Translations under genes and position numbers: made by a program
The notes under the pieces: generated by a model
What the model was told of the DNA's origin: nothing
What the model saw: only the letters and a program-made list of their open reading frames with translations
Database searches by the model: none
Shown here: piece after piece, positions 1-7,261 of the stretch
How positions within the stretch are numbered: position 1 is the first letter of the stretch
Layout of the letters: each line of letters starts with the position of its first letter
Origin: an uncultured Prochlorococcus sp.
Lineage (GTDB): Bacteria > Cyanobacteriota > Cyanobacteriia > PCC-6307 > Cyanobiaceae
Length of the DNA: 63,851 nt
Direction: 5' to 3'
NCBI GenBank assembly: GCA_902621675.1
Contig: CACNMX010000005.1
Span: 1 to 63,851, forward strand

Positions 1-396
1 TAACTTGTAATTAGTCTTGATTGTTTTAATTACCGATTTTTTAGGATCTTTATTTGGATAACAATTAACAATTCTATATTTACCACCTTTTCTATCTGTC
101 TCAACGAGAGTAAATTGAACAAATTTTTCTTTTTCAACATTTGAAAAATCTTTGACTTCTATTTTGATGATTTCTTCATTTTCACTTTCATTTATTCTGG
201 ATTTACCTCCACAAAGACGAACAGCAGTTTCTTTAGTTACATAAAATAATTTTTTTTCATCAGAAATGGATGATTCACCTTTCGTAATCGAAATTTCATC
301 TTTTGTAATGGATAAATCATCTTGGGTAATGGATAATTCATCTTTTGTACTGCAAGAAGTAATAATAAGGATAAATAAAACCAGTAGCTTTTTCAT
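1..396 (-). CDS. Lipoprotein with tandem octapeptide repeats (3' end outside window)
   Basis: An open frame runs from an ATG at 396 off the left edge (132 codons seen). The N terminus is a short hydrophobic stretch ending in a lipobox-like ITSC, so it is probably a lipoprotein. Right after the cysteine are four degenerate repeats of about eight residues (DELSITQD, DLSITKDE and so on), visible in the DNA as roughly 24-bp repeats around 280-350. The rest is a hydrophilic domain with two cysteines (RLCGG, VNCYP). I do not recognise the family. It is the upstream neighbour of nothing obvious and lies in an island of small genes. Confidence 0.7.
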   Translation of the reverse strand, partial: MKKLLVLFILIITSCSTKDELSITQDDLSITKDEISITKGESSISDEKKLFYVTKETAVRLCGGKSRINESENEEIIKIEVKDFSNVEKEKFVQFTLVETDRKGGKYRIVNCYPNKDPKKSVIKTIKTNYKL

Positions 397-402
397 GATT
401 TT

Positions 403-555
403 TTAGATGATAAATTCACTTGTAATTGCTTTTAATTGTTTTTTATTTAGTAGGGTAAGATAGCTATAAATTTCTTTTCTACATAATCTGTCTTCAACTC
501 TTTTACTTTCAAGAATTGAAAAAGTAATGAAATTAACAAGTTGAATCTTATTCAT
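403..555 (-). CDS. Small hypothetical protein (50 aa)
   Basis: ATG at 555 to TAA at 403-405, ending 6 bp before the start of the downstream lipoprotein gene on the same strand, which suggests co-transcription. The product is a basic, probably helical protein (MNKIQLVNFITFSILESK...). No domain recognised. Kept as a gene because of the tight spacing and clean frame. Confidence 0.5.
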   Translation of the reverse strand: MNKIQLVNFITFSILESKRVEDRLCRKEIYSYLTLLNKKQLKAITSEFII

Positions 556-770
556 ATTTATTTTTTAAGTGTCTATTGTTAACTTTGAATTAAATTCTTA
601 TTAAATAAACTTTTGACTATTAGAAAAAATATTAAATTTAAAATTTAGAAATTTTTTAAACAAATTTATTTTTTACTTAATAACTTCTTAATCTAATAAT
701 ATTAAATTACATAAGTGTTCTATATTTTTATGCCTTAAATATTGAAGACAATAATATAAAAAAGTAATAA

Positions 771-1025
771 ATGATAAAAAAAAATTCACCCTCTCTAGAA
801 AACTCAAAACAAACAAACCATAAAGAGCAAATCAACCATTGTTATCAAGAAGGTTTTAAAAGAGATAATAAATTTATTTTGGATGATTCGGAATTTATTG
901 AAAATTACAATAACGCCCTTAAATCACCACAATCAAGAAGATTGTATAAAGATACAGAGAATGAAATTCATTTGGACTCAATTGAGGCCCAGAATATTTT
1001 ACCTCTAGATAAAATTTCTATTTAA
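771..1025 (+). CDS. Small hypothetical protein (84 aa)
   Basis: Hydrophilic protein rich in Asn, Lys and Glu, with no signal peptide, membrane segment or known motif. It stands alone on the plus strand in an AT-rich region, with no strong ribosome binding site before the ATG. It may be an island-specific small protein; function unknown. Confidence 0.45.
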   Translation: MIKKNSPSLENSKQTNHKEQINHCYQEGFKRDNKFILDDSEFIENYNNALKSPQSRRLYKDTENEIHLDSIEAQNILPLDKISI

Positions 1026-1135
1026 AATTTTATTTAAAACTACTTTTAAAGATTTTTTAAATATATCTTAAATCCGACCTTCTTTTTTTAATGTTAGCTT
1101 ACTTCTACGTTCATCCAATTTATTTGGACGCATGA

Positions 1136-1163
1136 AATGAGAATAGGGAACGGGATTCTCATT
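1136..1163 (+). promoter_or_regulatory. Leader hairpin of a 56-aa gene; also present at 45456-45483
   Basis: Perfect 9-bp stem AATGAGAAT (1136-1144) and ATTCTCATT (1155-1163) around the loop AGGGAACGGG, ending 14 bp before the ATG at 1178. The same structure, with the same loop and two G-U replacements in the stem, precedes the paralogous gene at 45272-45442. Conservation of loop and pairing between distant copies suggests an RNA element or protein-binding site in the 5' leader. Confidence 0.65.
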
Positions 1164-1177
1164 AACTGCATAACATC

Positions 1178-1348
1178 ATGAATGAGCTCTCTCAAATAAG
1201 AGAAAAAATTACAAGAGCCAAGAGGCTTTATGAAGCCCAAATCTTGGCAACTAAAAATGGAGAAGTTACTCCATATAGAAGATCAGTCTTTGAAGAAAGA
1301 ATTAGGGAAGCACAAAAAGAAATGAGATCACAAGACACCAAAAAATAA
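1178..1348 (+). CDS. Conserved small protein (56 aa), paralog of 45272-45442
   Basis: ATG at 1178 to TAA at 1346-1348. Basic, charged, probably helical protein with the central stretch GEVTPYRRSVFEERIR. About three quarters of the residues match the 56-aa product at 45272-45442, and both genes share a hairpin leader. The conservation of the coding sequence and of the leader supports a real gene. No function can be assigned. Confidence 0.7.
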   Translation: MNELSQIREKITRAKRLYEAQILATKNGEVTPYRRSVFEERIREAQKEMRSQDTKK

Positions 1349-1364
1349 ATTCTTTTGTAAAAAT

Positions 1365-1613
1365 CTATTTTGTATCTGCTACATTCTTGAAGAAATCACA
1401 GTAAGCCATTAATTCTGATTCGGTTTCAATTTTTAGATTTAAATCATTAATTGCTTTCTTGGTATCAATTCTGTAGCCATACCAATCTAGACAAACTTCT
1501 CTTTGCCTTTGGGTTTCAGAAACCTTTTGAGTACCTATTTTGTTTGAGTTACTAGTACAACTCGCAAGGAAAATAGTTGAGAGAGCTAGTAGTGGGAATA
1601 GTAGTCTTTTCAT
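1365..1613 (-). CDS. Small putative lipoprotein (82 aa)
   Basis: Starts MKRLLFPLLALSTIFLASC, a type II signal peptide with lipobox LASC, followed by a roughly 63-residue polar domain with two more cysteines (REVCLDWYGY and MAYCDFF). These could form a disulfide outside the cytoplasm. Its start lies 3 bp from the stop of the upstream gene (1617-1922), so the two are probably co-transcribed. The MKRLL-type N terminus recurs in other secreted island proteins of this window. Confidence 0.65.
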   Translation of the reverse strand: MKRLLFPLLALSTIFLASCTSNSNKIGTQKVSETQRQREVCLDWYGYRIDTKKAINDLNLKIETESELMAYCDFFKNVADTK

Positions 1614-1616
1614 TTG

Positions 1617-1922
1617 TTAATCACAACAACTTTCCGTTGTTGCTGAAGAAGTCCAAGATGATTCTTCCATTGTTGATAAGTCAACTCTATGAGTTGCCAT
1701 CCAGTAACCATTAGCTTCTACAAACTTTTGAACATTACCTTCTGGAGCTTGATGAATAACAATAACTTTTTGAGGATCTTTCTTACTTACTCCTCTAAAA
1801 AGTGGCTTAATATCAAATTCTGAATGCCTTTTATCTGCTTCTGCACTATCAAATATTGCTGCCCATTCATCGAAAGTGCTTTCAATTTTAAAAGTAAAAA
1901 CAGATGTTATAGAACAAGACAT
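1617..1922 (-). CDS. DUF3764-family small protein (101 aa)
   Basis: The order of motifs (FTFKIESTFDEWAAIFDSAE, then a beta segment with GVSKKDPQKVIVIHQAP) matches the picocyanobacterial DUF3764 family, expected to be a ferredoxin-like alpha/beta dimer. A second member is at 48362-48625. The C terminus carries vicinal cysteines (ESCCD). Function unknown. Probably in one transcript with the lipoprotein gene at 1365. Confidence 0.7.
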   Translation of the reverse strand: MSCSITSVFTFKIESTFDEWAAIFDSAEADKRHSEFDIKPLFRGVSKKDPQKVIVIHQAPEGNVQKFVEANGYWMATHRVDLSTMEESSWTSSATTESCCD

Positions 1923-1973
1923 AATAAAAATATTATTTGTAGCTAAAAATAAGTCTGTTTAATTAAGGTTTGG

Positions 1974-2510
1974 TTAATTATCTTTAAACGGAATTAAAAT
2001 ACCTTTTTTTTCAAATTTGAGCCAACCTTTTTTTTCTAGTATTTTTAAATTTCTCGTTACAGTTACTCTTGTTGAAGAAATTGAATTACCGATAATTTTA
2101 TGGGTAAAATTAAATTCTTTTAAATTTAGATAAAAATGTTTATCTTTTTTTAATCCAATTATTGAGGATAAGTATAAAAGAAATTCTTTTAGTTTTTCTT
2201 CTGATTTTTTTATATCCCTTATTAATAAAAGTTTTTCCAATTGATCAATTCTTTTTAGACTTTTTGTTAATAAGTCTGTAGATGAAAAAAATAGCCCTCT
2301 TTTAATTGTTTTAATTTCGCAAGTTGTCAACGTAATTAATTTAATATTTTCGTAGTTACATAATTCTAAATTTATTACAACATTTTTATTTATTATCCCA
2401 ACAATATTTTTCTTATTCTTGATTTTTGATTCCATTATTAATATTCCTGATTTGACTTCTAGAATTGTATTTTCTTTAAATTCTATATTTTGCTTTTCAG
2501 GAATTATCAT
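1974..2510 (-). CDS. Short CRP/FNR-family transcriptional regulator
   Basis: 178 aa, shorter than the usual 210-230 aa. Residues about 10-75 look like the cyclic-nucleotide-binding beta-roll but lack the recognisable cAMP phosphate-binding cassette. A central dimerisation helix follows (about 80-115). The C terminus is a CRP-type winged helix-turn-helix with the recognition segment ISSTRVTVTRNLKILEKKG. The gene is divergent from phnDCEE with a 168-bp shared upstream region, which suggests that it regulates the transporter. It resembles the PtrA-type Pho-linked CRP proteins of Prochlorococcus in size and setting; orthology is not shown. Confidence 0.75.
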   Translation of the reverse strand: MIIPEKQNIEFKENTILEVKSGILIMESKIKNKKNIVGIINKNVVINLELCNYENIKLITLTTCEIKTIKRGLFFSSTDLLTKSLKRIDQLEKLLLIRDIKKSEEKLKEFLLYLSSIIGLKKDKHFYLNLKEFNFTHKIIGNSISSTRVTVTRNLKILEKKGWLKFEKKGILIPFKDN

Positions 2511-2655
2511 ATTTATTTCTTAAAATACATTCACCCTAAATTTATAAAGTTAAAAATAAATTAAAAATTATTTAATTCCCTAATAAATCTGATTAAAAAT
2601 TGACTAACTCAAAATAAAACAATTAATCAGAATTTAAACTCTTTTTGGGAAAAAG

Positions 2656-2678
2656 TTAACCTCTTTAGAGCAGGTTAA
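2656..2678. promoter_or_regulatory. Inverted repeat TTAACCT-N9-AGGTTAA at the phnD start
   Basis: Perfect 7-bp arms at 2656-2662 and 2672-2678, directly abutting the ATG at 2679. As DNA it could be an operator for the divergent CRP-like regulator. The left arm also resembles one half of a cyanobacterial Pho box (PyTTAAPyPyT). As RNA it would sequester the AGG in front of the ATG. Confidence 0.45.
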
Positions 2679-3701
2679 ATGTGGAGAATAAATTCAACAC
2701 TAATGAGACATTTTTTAAAGATAGTCTTAGGGCTATCAATAATCAGCACAAGTATTTCAAGTTGTGGAAACAAATCAAATGATTTAATTGGAGATTTAGA
2801 TTTATCTGATTGCAATCCAAATAATACTGTTGACAGCAAATATTGTGATCGAGATGGAGATTTTCTCGCAGATCTACCCCTTTCCGAAGATGAATGGATA
2901 GATCCTGAAACCATTGTGTTCTCATATACACCTGTTGAAGACCCCTCCGTTTATGCAAAAGTTTGGGAAGATTTTGTAATACATATGTCTAAGGTGACTG
3001 GTAAAAAAGTCACTTTCTTACCAGTTCAATCTTATGCTGCTCAAGTTGAGGCAATGAGATCTGGACGTCTTCATGTAGCAGGAATTAATACTGGAAGCAA
3101 TACAGTGGCAGCAGCATGTGCAGGAGCAGTTCCATTTGGAATGATGGCTAAAAAAGATTTATCTTACGGTTATGAAATGGAAATTATTGTTCCTTCTGAT
3201 AGTCCAATTAATTCTCCTGCAGATTTAAAAGGTAAAAAAGTTACATTTACATCTAAGACATCTAATTCAGGATTTAAAGCACCATCGGCCATTCTTAAAG
3301 GAGAATTTGGTCTTGAGGCAAATAAAGATTTCACTCCAGTCTTTTCTGGCAAGCATCAAAATTCAATAATGGGTGTTGCAAACAAAGATTACGAAGTAGC
3401 ACCAATTGCTAACTCAGTTCTTACAAGAATGGATGCAAGAGGTGTTGTTGATTCTTCTAAAATAAGAACTATTTATAAATCCCAAACCTTCCCAACGACA
3501 GGTTATGCTCATGCTCATAATCTACATCCAGCTGTAGTTGCAAAAGTAAAGCAAGCTTTTTACACCTATAACTGGGACAATTCAACATTAGATAAAGAAT
3601 TTAAAAAGGCTGATAGATTTATTTCAATAAGTCACAAGCACGATTGGGATGTTATTAGAAAAATAGATAAGGCTAATGGTGTTGTTTATGATTGCAAATA
3701 A
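2679..3701 (+). CDS. phnD: Phosphite/phosphonate ABC transporter, substrate-binding lipoprotein PhnD-like
   Basis: Periplasmic binding protein of the PhnD/PtxB family. After a signal sequence (from MRHFLKIVLG) comes a lipobox-like SISSC, then an unusual acidic, Cys-containing linker of about 60 residues. The PhnD core follows (FSYTPVEDPSVYAKVWEDF, RSGRLHVAGINTGSN, TSKTSNSGFKAPSAI). ATG 2679 is used, but ATG 2703 gives a more typical signal peptide and would free the inverted repeat at 2656-2678. First gene of a four-gene operon (phnD-C-E-E). Related Prochlorococcus proteins bind phosphite or methylphosphonate; which ligand applies here cannot be read from the sequence. Confidence 0.9.
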   Translation: MWRINSTLMRHFLKIVLGLSIISTSISSCGNKSNDLIGDLDLSDCNPNNTVDSKYCDRDGDFLADLPLSEDEWIDPETIVFSYTPVEDPSVYAKVWEDFVIHMSKVTGKKVTFLPVQSYAAQVEAMRSGRLHVAGINTGSNTVAAACAGAVPFGMMAKKDLSYGYEMEIIVPSDSPINSPADLKGKKVTFTSKTSNSGFKAPSAILKGEFGLEANKDFTPVFSGKHQNSIMGVANKDYEVAPIANSVLTRMDARGVVDSSKIRTIYKSQTFPTTGYAHAHNLHPAVVAKVKQAFYTYNWDNSTLDKEFKKADRFISISHKHDWDVIRKIDKANGVVYDCK

Positions 3702-3732
3702 AAATTTTTAATCATAAATAAAATCAGACTTA

Positions 3733-4500
3733 ATGCTTAAAACAATAAACCTCAAAAAGGTTTATCCAAATGGAGAAGAGGCACTTAAAGGAATAAACCT
3801 AGAAATTCCTAATGGGCAAGTAGTTGCTCTTATTGGTCCTTCAGGTGCTGGTAAAAGTACTTTTATTAGAACAATAAATAGATTAGTTGAGCCCACTTCA
3901 GGGAAAGTTTATTTCGCTAATGAAAAAAATGACATTACTTCTTTAAATAAATCTAAATTAAGAAAAATAAGAAGACAAATTGGAATGATTTTCCAGGAAT
4001 TTGCTTTGGTAGAAAGATTAAGTGTAATGGAAAATGTGCTTTCCGGCAGATTAGGTTACGTAGGATTTTGGAATAGTTTTTTCAGGAAATTTCCTCAAAA
4101 AGATATTGAAGAAGCATTCCGTCTGCTTCAAAGAATTGGACTAGAGCATATGCTTGATAAAAGAGCCGATGAATTGTCAGGAGGGCAGAGGCAAAGAGTA
4201 GGAATTGCTAGAGCTTTGATACAAAATCCAATGTTACTTTTAGTAGATGAACCTACAGCTAGTTTAGATCCCAAAAATTCCAGGCAAATTATGCGATTAA
4301 TATGCGAGTTATGTCAGGAAAGAAATCTTGCTGCGATTATAAATATTCATGATGTTTTTCTTGCTCAGAATTTTGCAGAAAGAATAATAGGTTTAAAAGC
4401 TGGAGAAATTGTTTACGATGGCAAGCCAAGTGGCTTATCAGAGACAATACTTACAAAAATATATGGAGAAGAAGACTGGTCTAAAACCGTAGCAAATTAG
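3733..4500 (+). CDS. phnC: Phosphite/phosphonate ABC transporter, ATP-binding protein
   Basis: 255-aa ABC ATPase of the PhnC group. It has Walker [10 protein letters not shown] (about residues 34-42), signature [15 protein letters not shown] (about 149-163), Walker [13 protein letters not shown] and the switch histidine in IIN-IHD. It lies 31 bp after phnD and 11 bp before the first permease gene, so it is the energising subunit of this transporter. Confidence 0.93.
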   Translation: MLKTINLKKVYPNGEEALKGINLEIPNGQVVALIGPSGAGKSTFIRTINRLVEPTSGKVYFANEKNDITSLNKSKLRKIRRQIGMIFQEFALVERLSVMENVLSGRLGYVGFWNSFFRKFPQKDIEEAFRLLQRIGLEHMLDKRADELSGGQRQRVGIARALIQNPMLLLVDEPTASLDPKNSRQIMRLICELCQERNLAAIINIHDVFLAQNFAERIIGLKAGEIVYDGKPSGLSETILTKIYGEEDWSKTVAN

Positions 4501-4511
4501 GAATATATTAA

Positions 4512-5309
4512 ATGAATGATAAGAAAGTAATTTGGAAAAGAAAACCGTTAATAAAAAATAGGTTATTAAGAATTGGATTAATTTTGCTAATTAGTACTTA
4601 CTTATTATCTGTTTTCCTAACTACCGAAATTGATTGGCAAAGAATTCTTGAAGGGATCCCAAGGGGTAAAATTTTTATATTTGCTTTTTTCCCTCCAGAT
4701 TTTACAACTAGATCTGATGAGATTTTGGCAGGTATTTTTGAAAGTCTATGGATGACTATTGTTGCAACTATTGTGGGGATACTTATTTCTATACCTGTAT
4801 CCTTAGGGGCGGCTAAAAACATAGCTCCTAAATTTGTTTATTTCTTATCAAGAGGAGTTATCACATTATCGAGGAGTTTTCAGGAGGTTATCCTAGCAAT
4901 ATTTTTTGTTAAGTTAATGGGTTTTGGACCTTTTGCTGGGATGGTAACTCTGAGTTTATCGACAATAGGGTTTTTCGCTAAATTATTATCTGAAGATATT
5001 GAAGACATAAATAAATCCCAAGCTGAAGCAATCAAATCTACTGGCAGCAATTGGTTTCAATGGGTTAATTATGGTGTCCAGCCTCAAGTTATGCCAAGAT
5101 TTATTGGATTATCTTTATACAGATTGGATATTAATTTTAGAGAGTCAGCGGTAATTGGAATTGTTGGGGGAGGAGGTATTGGTTCTACCTTAAATACAGC
5201 TTTTGATAGATATGAATTTGAGACTGCAGCGGCTGTTCTTATCGTAATTATTTCTATCGTGATGATTGTTGAATATACATCTAGTCATCTCAGGAAATTA
5301 ATAAAGTAA
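4512..5309 (+). CDS. phnE: Phosphite/phosphonate ABC transporter, permease PhnE (first copy)
   Basis: 265-aa inner-membrane permease with about six hydrophobic segments. It has the binding-protein-dependent transport signature around EAIKSTGSNWFQWVNYGVQP (the cytoplasmic EAA loop that docks on PhnC). Its stop overlaps the start of the second permease gene by one base (TAATG), consistent with translational coupling and a heterodimeric channel. Confidence 0.9.
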   Translation: MNDKKVIWKRKPLIKNRLLRIGLILLISTYLLSVFLTTEIDWQRILEGIPRGKIFIFAFFPPDFTTRSDEILAGIFESLWMTIVATIVGILISIPVSLGAAKNIAPKFVYFLSRGVITLSRSFQEVILAIFFVKLMGFGPFAGMVTLSLSTIGFFAKLLSEDIEDINKSQAEAIKSTGSNWFQWVNYGVQPQVMPRFIGLSLYRLDINFRESAVIGIVGGGGIGSTLNTAFDRYEFETAAAVLIVIISIVMIVEYTSSHLRKLIK

Positions 5310-6124
5310 TGCCAATAATAAAACAAAAGGATTACAAAACCTGGAAAAAATTTGATCGAAAAAGAGATTTACAAAACTGGCTTTGTTGGTTTTTAGGTAC
5401 TTTAATTTTTAGCTTTTGTTTCGGTCTGATTAGTAGTAAAACAATCTGGTTTTATGTATTTGATTCACATAATGAGGCTTTAGATCTTTTAGGTAGGATG
5501 TTTCCTCCAGAAACTAATTATTTCTTCACTTTAATAAAACCTATTTGGGATACTTTAAATATCGCGACTATTGGTACAACGATTGGAACTTTAATTTCAA
5601 TACCATTAGCTTTTTTATCCGCAAACAATACTACTCCGAGTAAAAAGTTTATAAGACCTTTAGCCTTATTTTGCATAGTTTCAAGCAGATCAATTAATTC
5701 AGTAATCTGGGCATTACTTCTGGTTGCAGTTGTCGGTCCGGGAGTCTTGGCTGGCATAATTGCTATCGGATTAAGATCGATAGGATTTTGTGGAAAATTA
5801 CTTTATGAAGCTATAGAGGAAATTGATGAAAATCAAATTGAAGCTATTGAGGCAACAGGGGCAAATAAAGCACAAATTATGACCTTTGGCATAGTGCCTC
5901 AAATTCTCCCAGCATTTACAAGTATTTCTATTTATAGGTGGGATATAAATATAAGAGAAGCAACTGTTGTTGGCTTAGTTGGAGCAGGAGGTATAGGGAT
6001 AGAATTAGATGCTCAAATAGGAGGCTTAGCTTGGGCTAAGGTATCAGTTATTTTATTAGCAATAGTAGTAGCGGTTGTTTTTAGTGAATGGATTACCGCA
6101 AAAATAAGGAGATTTATTCTATAG
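5309..6124 (+). CDS. phnE: Phosphite/phosphonate ABC transporter, permease PhnE (second copy)
   Basis: 271-aa permease homologous to the preceding gene (EAA loop EAIEATGANKAQIMTFGIVP). It begins in the TAATG overlap with the first phnE. Two permease genes in tandem are typical of phnCDE1E2 or htx-type systems, whereas ptx-type systems have one. No phosphite dehydrogenase gene follows; the next gene is on the opposite strand. Hence phosphonates, or uptake only, are as likely as phosphite oxidation. Confidence 0.9.
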   Translation: MPIIKQKDYKTWKKFDRKRDLQNWLCWFLGTLIFSFCFGLISSKTIWFYVFDSHNEALDLLGRMFPPETNYFFTLIKPIWDTLNIATIGTTIGTLISIPLAFLSANNTTPSKKFIRPLALFCIVSSRSINSVIWALLLVAVVGPGVLAGIIAIGLRSIGFCGKLLYEAIEEIDENQIEAIEATGANKAQIMTFGIVPQILPAFTSISIYRWDINIREATVVGLVGAGGIGIELDAQIGGLAWAKVSVILLAIVVAVVFSEWITAKIRRFIL

Positions 6125-6183
6125 AATAGATTCAATACTATTTTGTTTAATGGAGCTAAATGCTAATTATGGTAGATCGACTG

Positions 6184-6492
6184 TCAATCGTGATATCCAA
6201 CTTTAGAAACAATATTTCCTGAAACAGGGTCAGTAACTCCAAGTTCTGGAGACAACTCTTCCATAAATCCTCTAACCTCATCAAGGTGAGCAATCATAGC
6301 TGGTCTTTGAGCTGAAATAGCTTCTGCACTTTTCCAGATCCCAACAAAACAGTAATCATAATCTCCAATTTTAGCGATATATCTTTGAGTCATCCCCTCA
6401 AAACTTGTTTTATCTATTACTTCGAAATACTTATCTACACAATCAGACTTTAATTTAAATCGAACAACATTCATAAAATTTTGAGCAGTCAT
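6184..6492 (-). CDS. Antibiotic-biosynthesis-monooxygenase-like (ABM) small protein
   Basis: 102 aa with the ABM/dimeric alpha-beta barrel pattern: an N-terminal VVRFKLKSDCVDKYFEVID strand-helix, then DYCFVGIWKSAEAISAQRP. Such proteins are often cofactor-free monooxygenases or simple binding proteins; no catalytic residues can be assigned. The stop codon lies inside a copy of the TTGACAGTCGATC motif (6173-6189). The start abuts the T-run of another copy, so it appears embedded between two copies of the element. Confidence 0.65.
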   Translation of the reverse strand: MTAQNFMNVVRFKLKSDCVDKYFEVIDKTSFEGMTQRYIAKIGDYDYCFVGIWKSAEAISAQRPAMIAHLDEVRGFMEELSPELGVTDPVSGNIVSKVGYHD

Positions 6493-6540
6493 AAAAAAAG
6501 AGGGTTTTTATACCCTCCAATTTTAGATCGACTGTCAATC
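6493..6540 (-). promoter_or_regulatory. Motif-hairpin-T-run element directly before a start codon
   Basis: On the minus strand: GATTGACAGTCGATCTA (6540-6524), then the hairpin GAGGG-TATAAAAA-CCCTC (6517-6500), then seven T, then ATG at 6492. The hairpin plus T-run would act as a terminator for the DUF3303 gene at 6548-6868, yet it leaves no separate leader for the next gene. Similar arrangements precede the starts at 21134, 28590 and 31041. Confidence 0.6.
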
Positions 6541-6547
6541 ATTTAAA

Positions 6548-6868
6548 TTATCCCATCGCTGCTACTTCTTCAGCAAGTTGTTTATTTCTTAGAATAACTT
6601 CTTCATCATTAAAAACAGGAAGTACATTCCATTCAACGCCAAATTTTGCTCTCCAAATACCAAAATGTTCAGCCATTTTAAGATGACTGTCAGCTTTGCA
6701 TGTTACGAAAACTTCTCCGGTTTGAGGGGCATGGACTCTACTTATCAATTCAAAGCCGTCAAAATTATCCTTAGGTGCGCCGGAAGCAATATATTGTTCA
6801 AAGAGTTTGTACCCTTCAGATTGCGAAAGAGTATCTGGGATAACTCCATGAACGTGATAGTAAGCCAT
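6548..6868 (-). CDS. DUF3303-family small protein (106 aa)
   Basis: Shows the DUF3303 pattern: an N-terminal YYHVHGVIPD strand, DGFELISRVHAPQTGEVFVTC, a helix with HFGIWRAKFGVEWNVLPVF and the acidic NDEEV. Expected to fold as a ferredoxin-like dimer. One of at least four DUF3303-type proteins here (also 22333, 31091 and 40333). Function unknown; abundant in picocyanobacterial islands. Confidence 0.75.
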   Translation of the reverse strand: MAYYHVHGVIPDTLSQSEGYKLFEQYIASGAPKDNFDGFELISRVHAPQTGEVFVTCKADSHLKMAEHFGIWRAKFGVEWNVLPVFNDEEVILRNKQLAEEVAAMG

Positions 6869-6947
6869 AATTAGAATTCAATAGTGTAATTTCAATCTAA
6901 AAACGATAATTTAAAAAGTATTTAATTTATCTTTAAATTTAGATTTT

Positions 6948-6964
6948 TAGATCGACTTTCAATC
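6948..6964 (-). promoter_or_regulatory. Copy of the TTGAAAGTCGATCTA motif
   Basis: Minus strand GATTGAAAGTCGATCTA, directly after the stop of the broken gene at 6966 and about 80 bp before the start of the DUF3303 gene at 6868. Same orientation as the copies at 6173, 6524, 21164 and 22764. Confidence 0.5.
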
Positions 6965-6965
6965 T

Positions 6966-7254
6966 TTAATTAAAATCTGCTTTACCAAGTTTAGTTTTGA
7001 AGACTTTAAAAGTAAGACCACTTTCGTTAATTGCTTCAATTACTTAATCTCCAACAGTTCCATAAAATTCAATAGACGAATCTCCGTCATACAGTCCAGC
7101 GTGAACTTCAAGATAAGCACCGACAGGAGGGTTAACTAAATGAGCAAGAAATGCATCATCATTTTTAAAAACCTCTGACCATACAAAACGAAGTGTGCCC
7201 GATAAATTTAAATGGCCCATCTGTTGCTGTCAAATTATTTCTAGGGAGTGTTGT
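6966..7254 (-). pseudogene. Broken ABM/DUF3303-like gene
   Basis: Minus-strand translation gives a coherent small alpha-beta-barrel-like protein in pieces. TTLPRNNLTATDGPFKFIG is in one frame, and FVWSEVFKNDDAFLAHL through EFYGTVGD is in the next (frameshift near 7190-7202). An in-frame TAA at 7044-7046 follows, and then VIEAINESGLTFKVFKTKL to a TAA at 6966-6968. One frameshift plus one nonsense codon indicates decay. Confidence 0.6.
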
Positions 7255-7261
7255 AATTATT

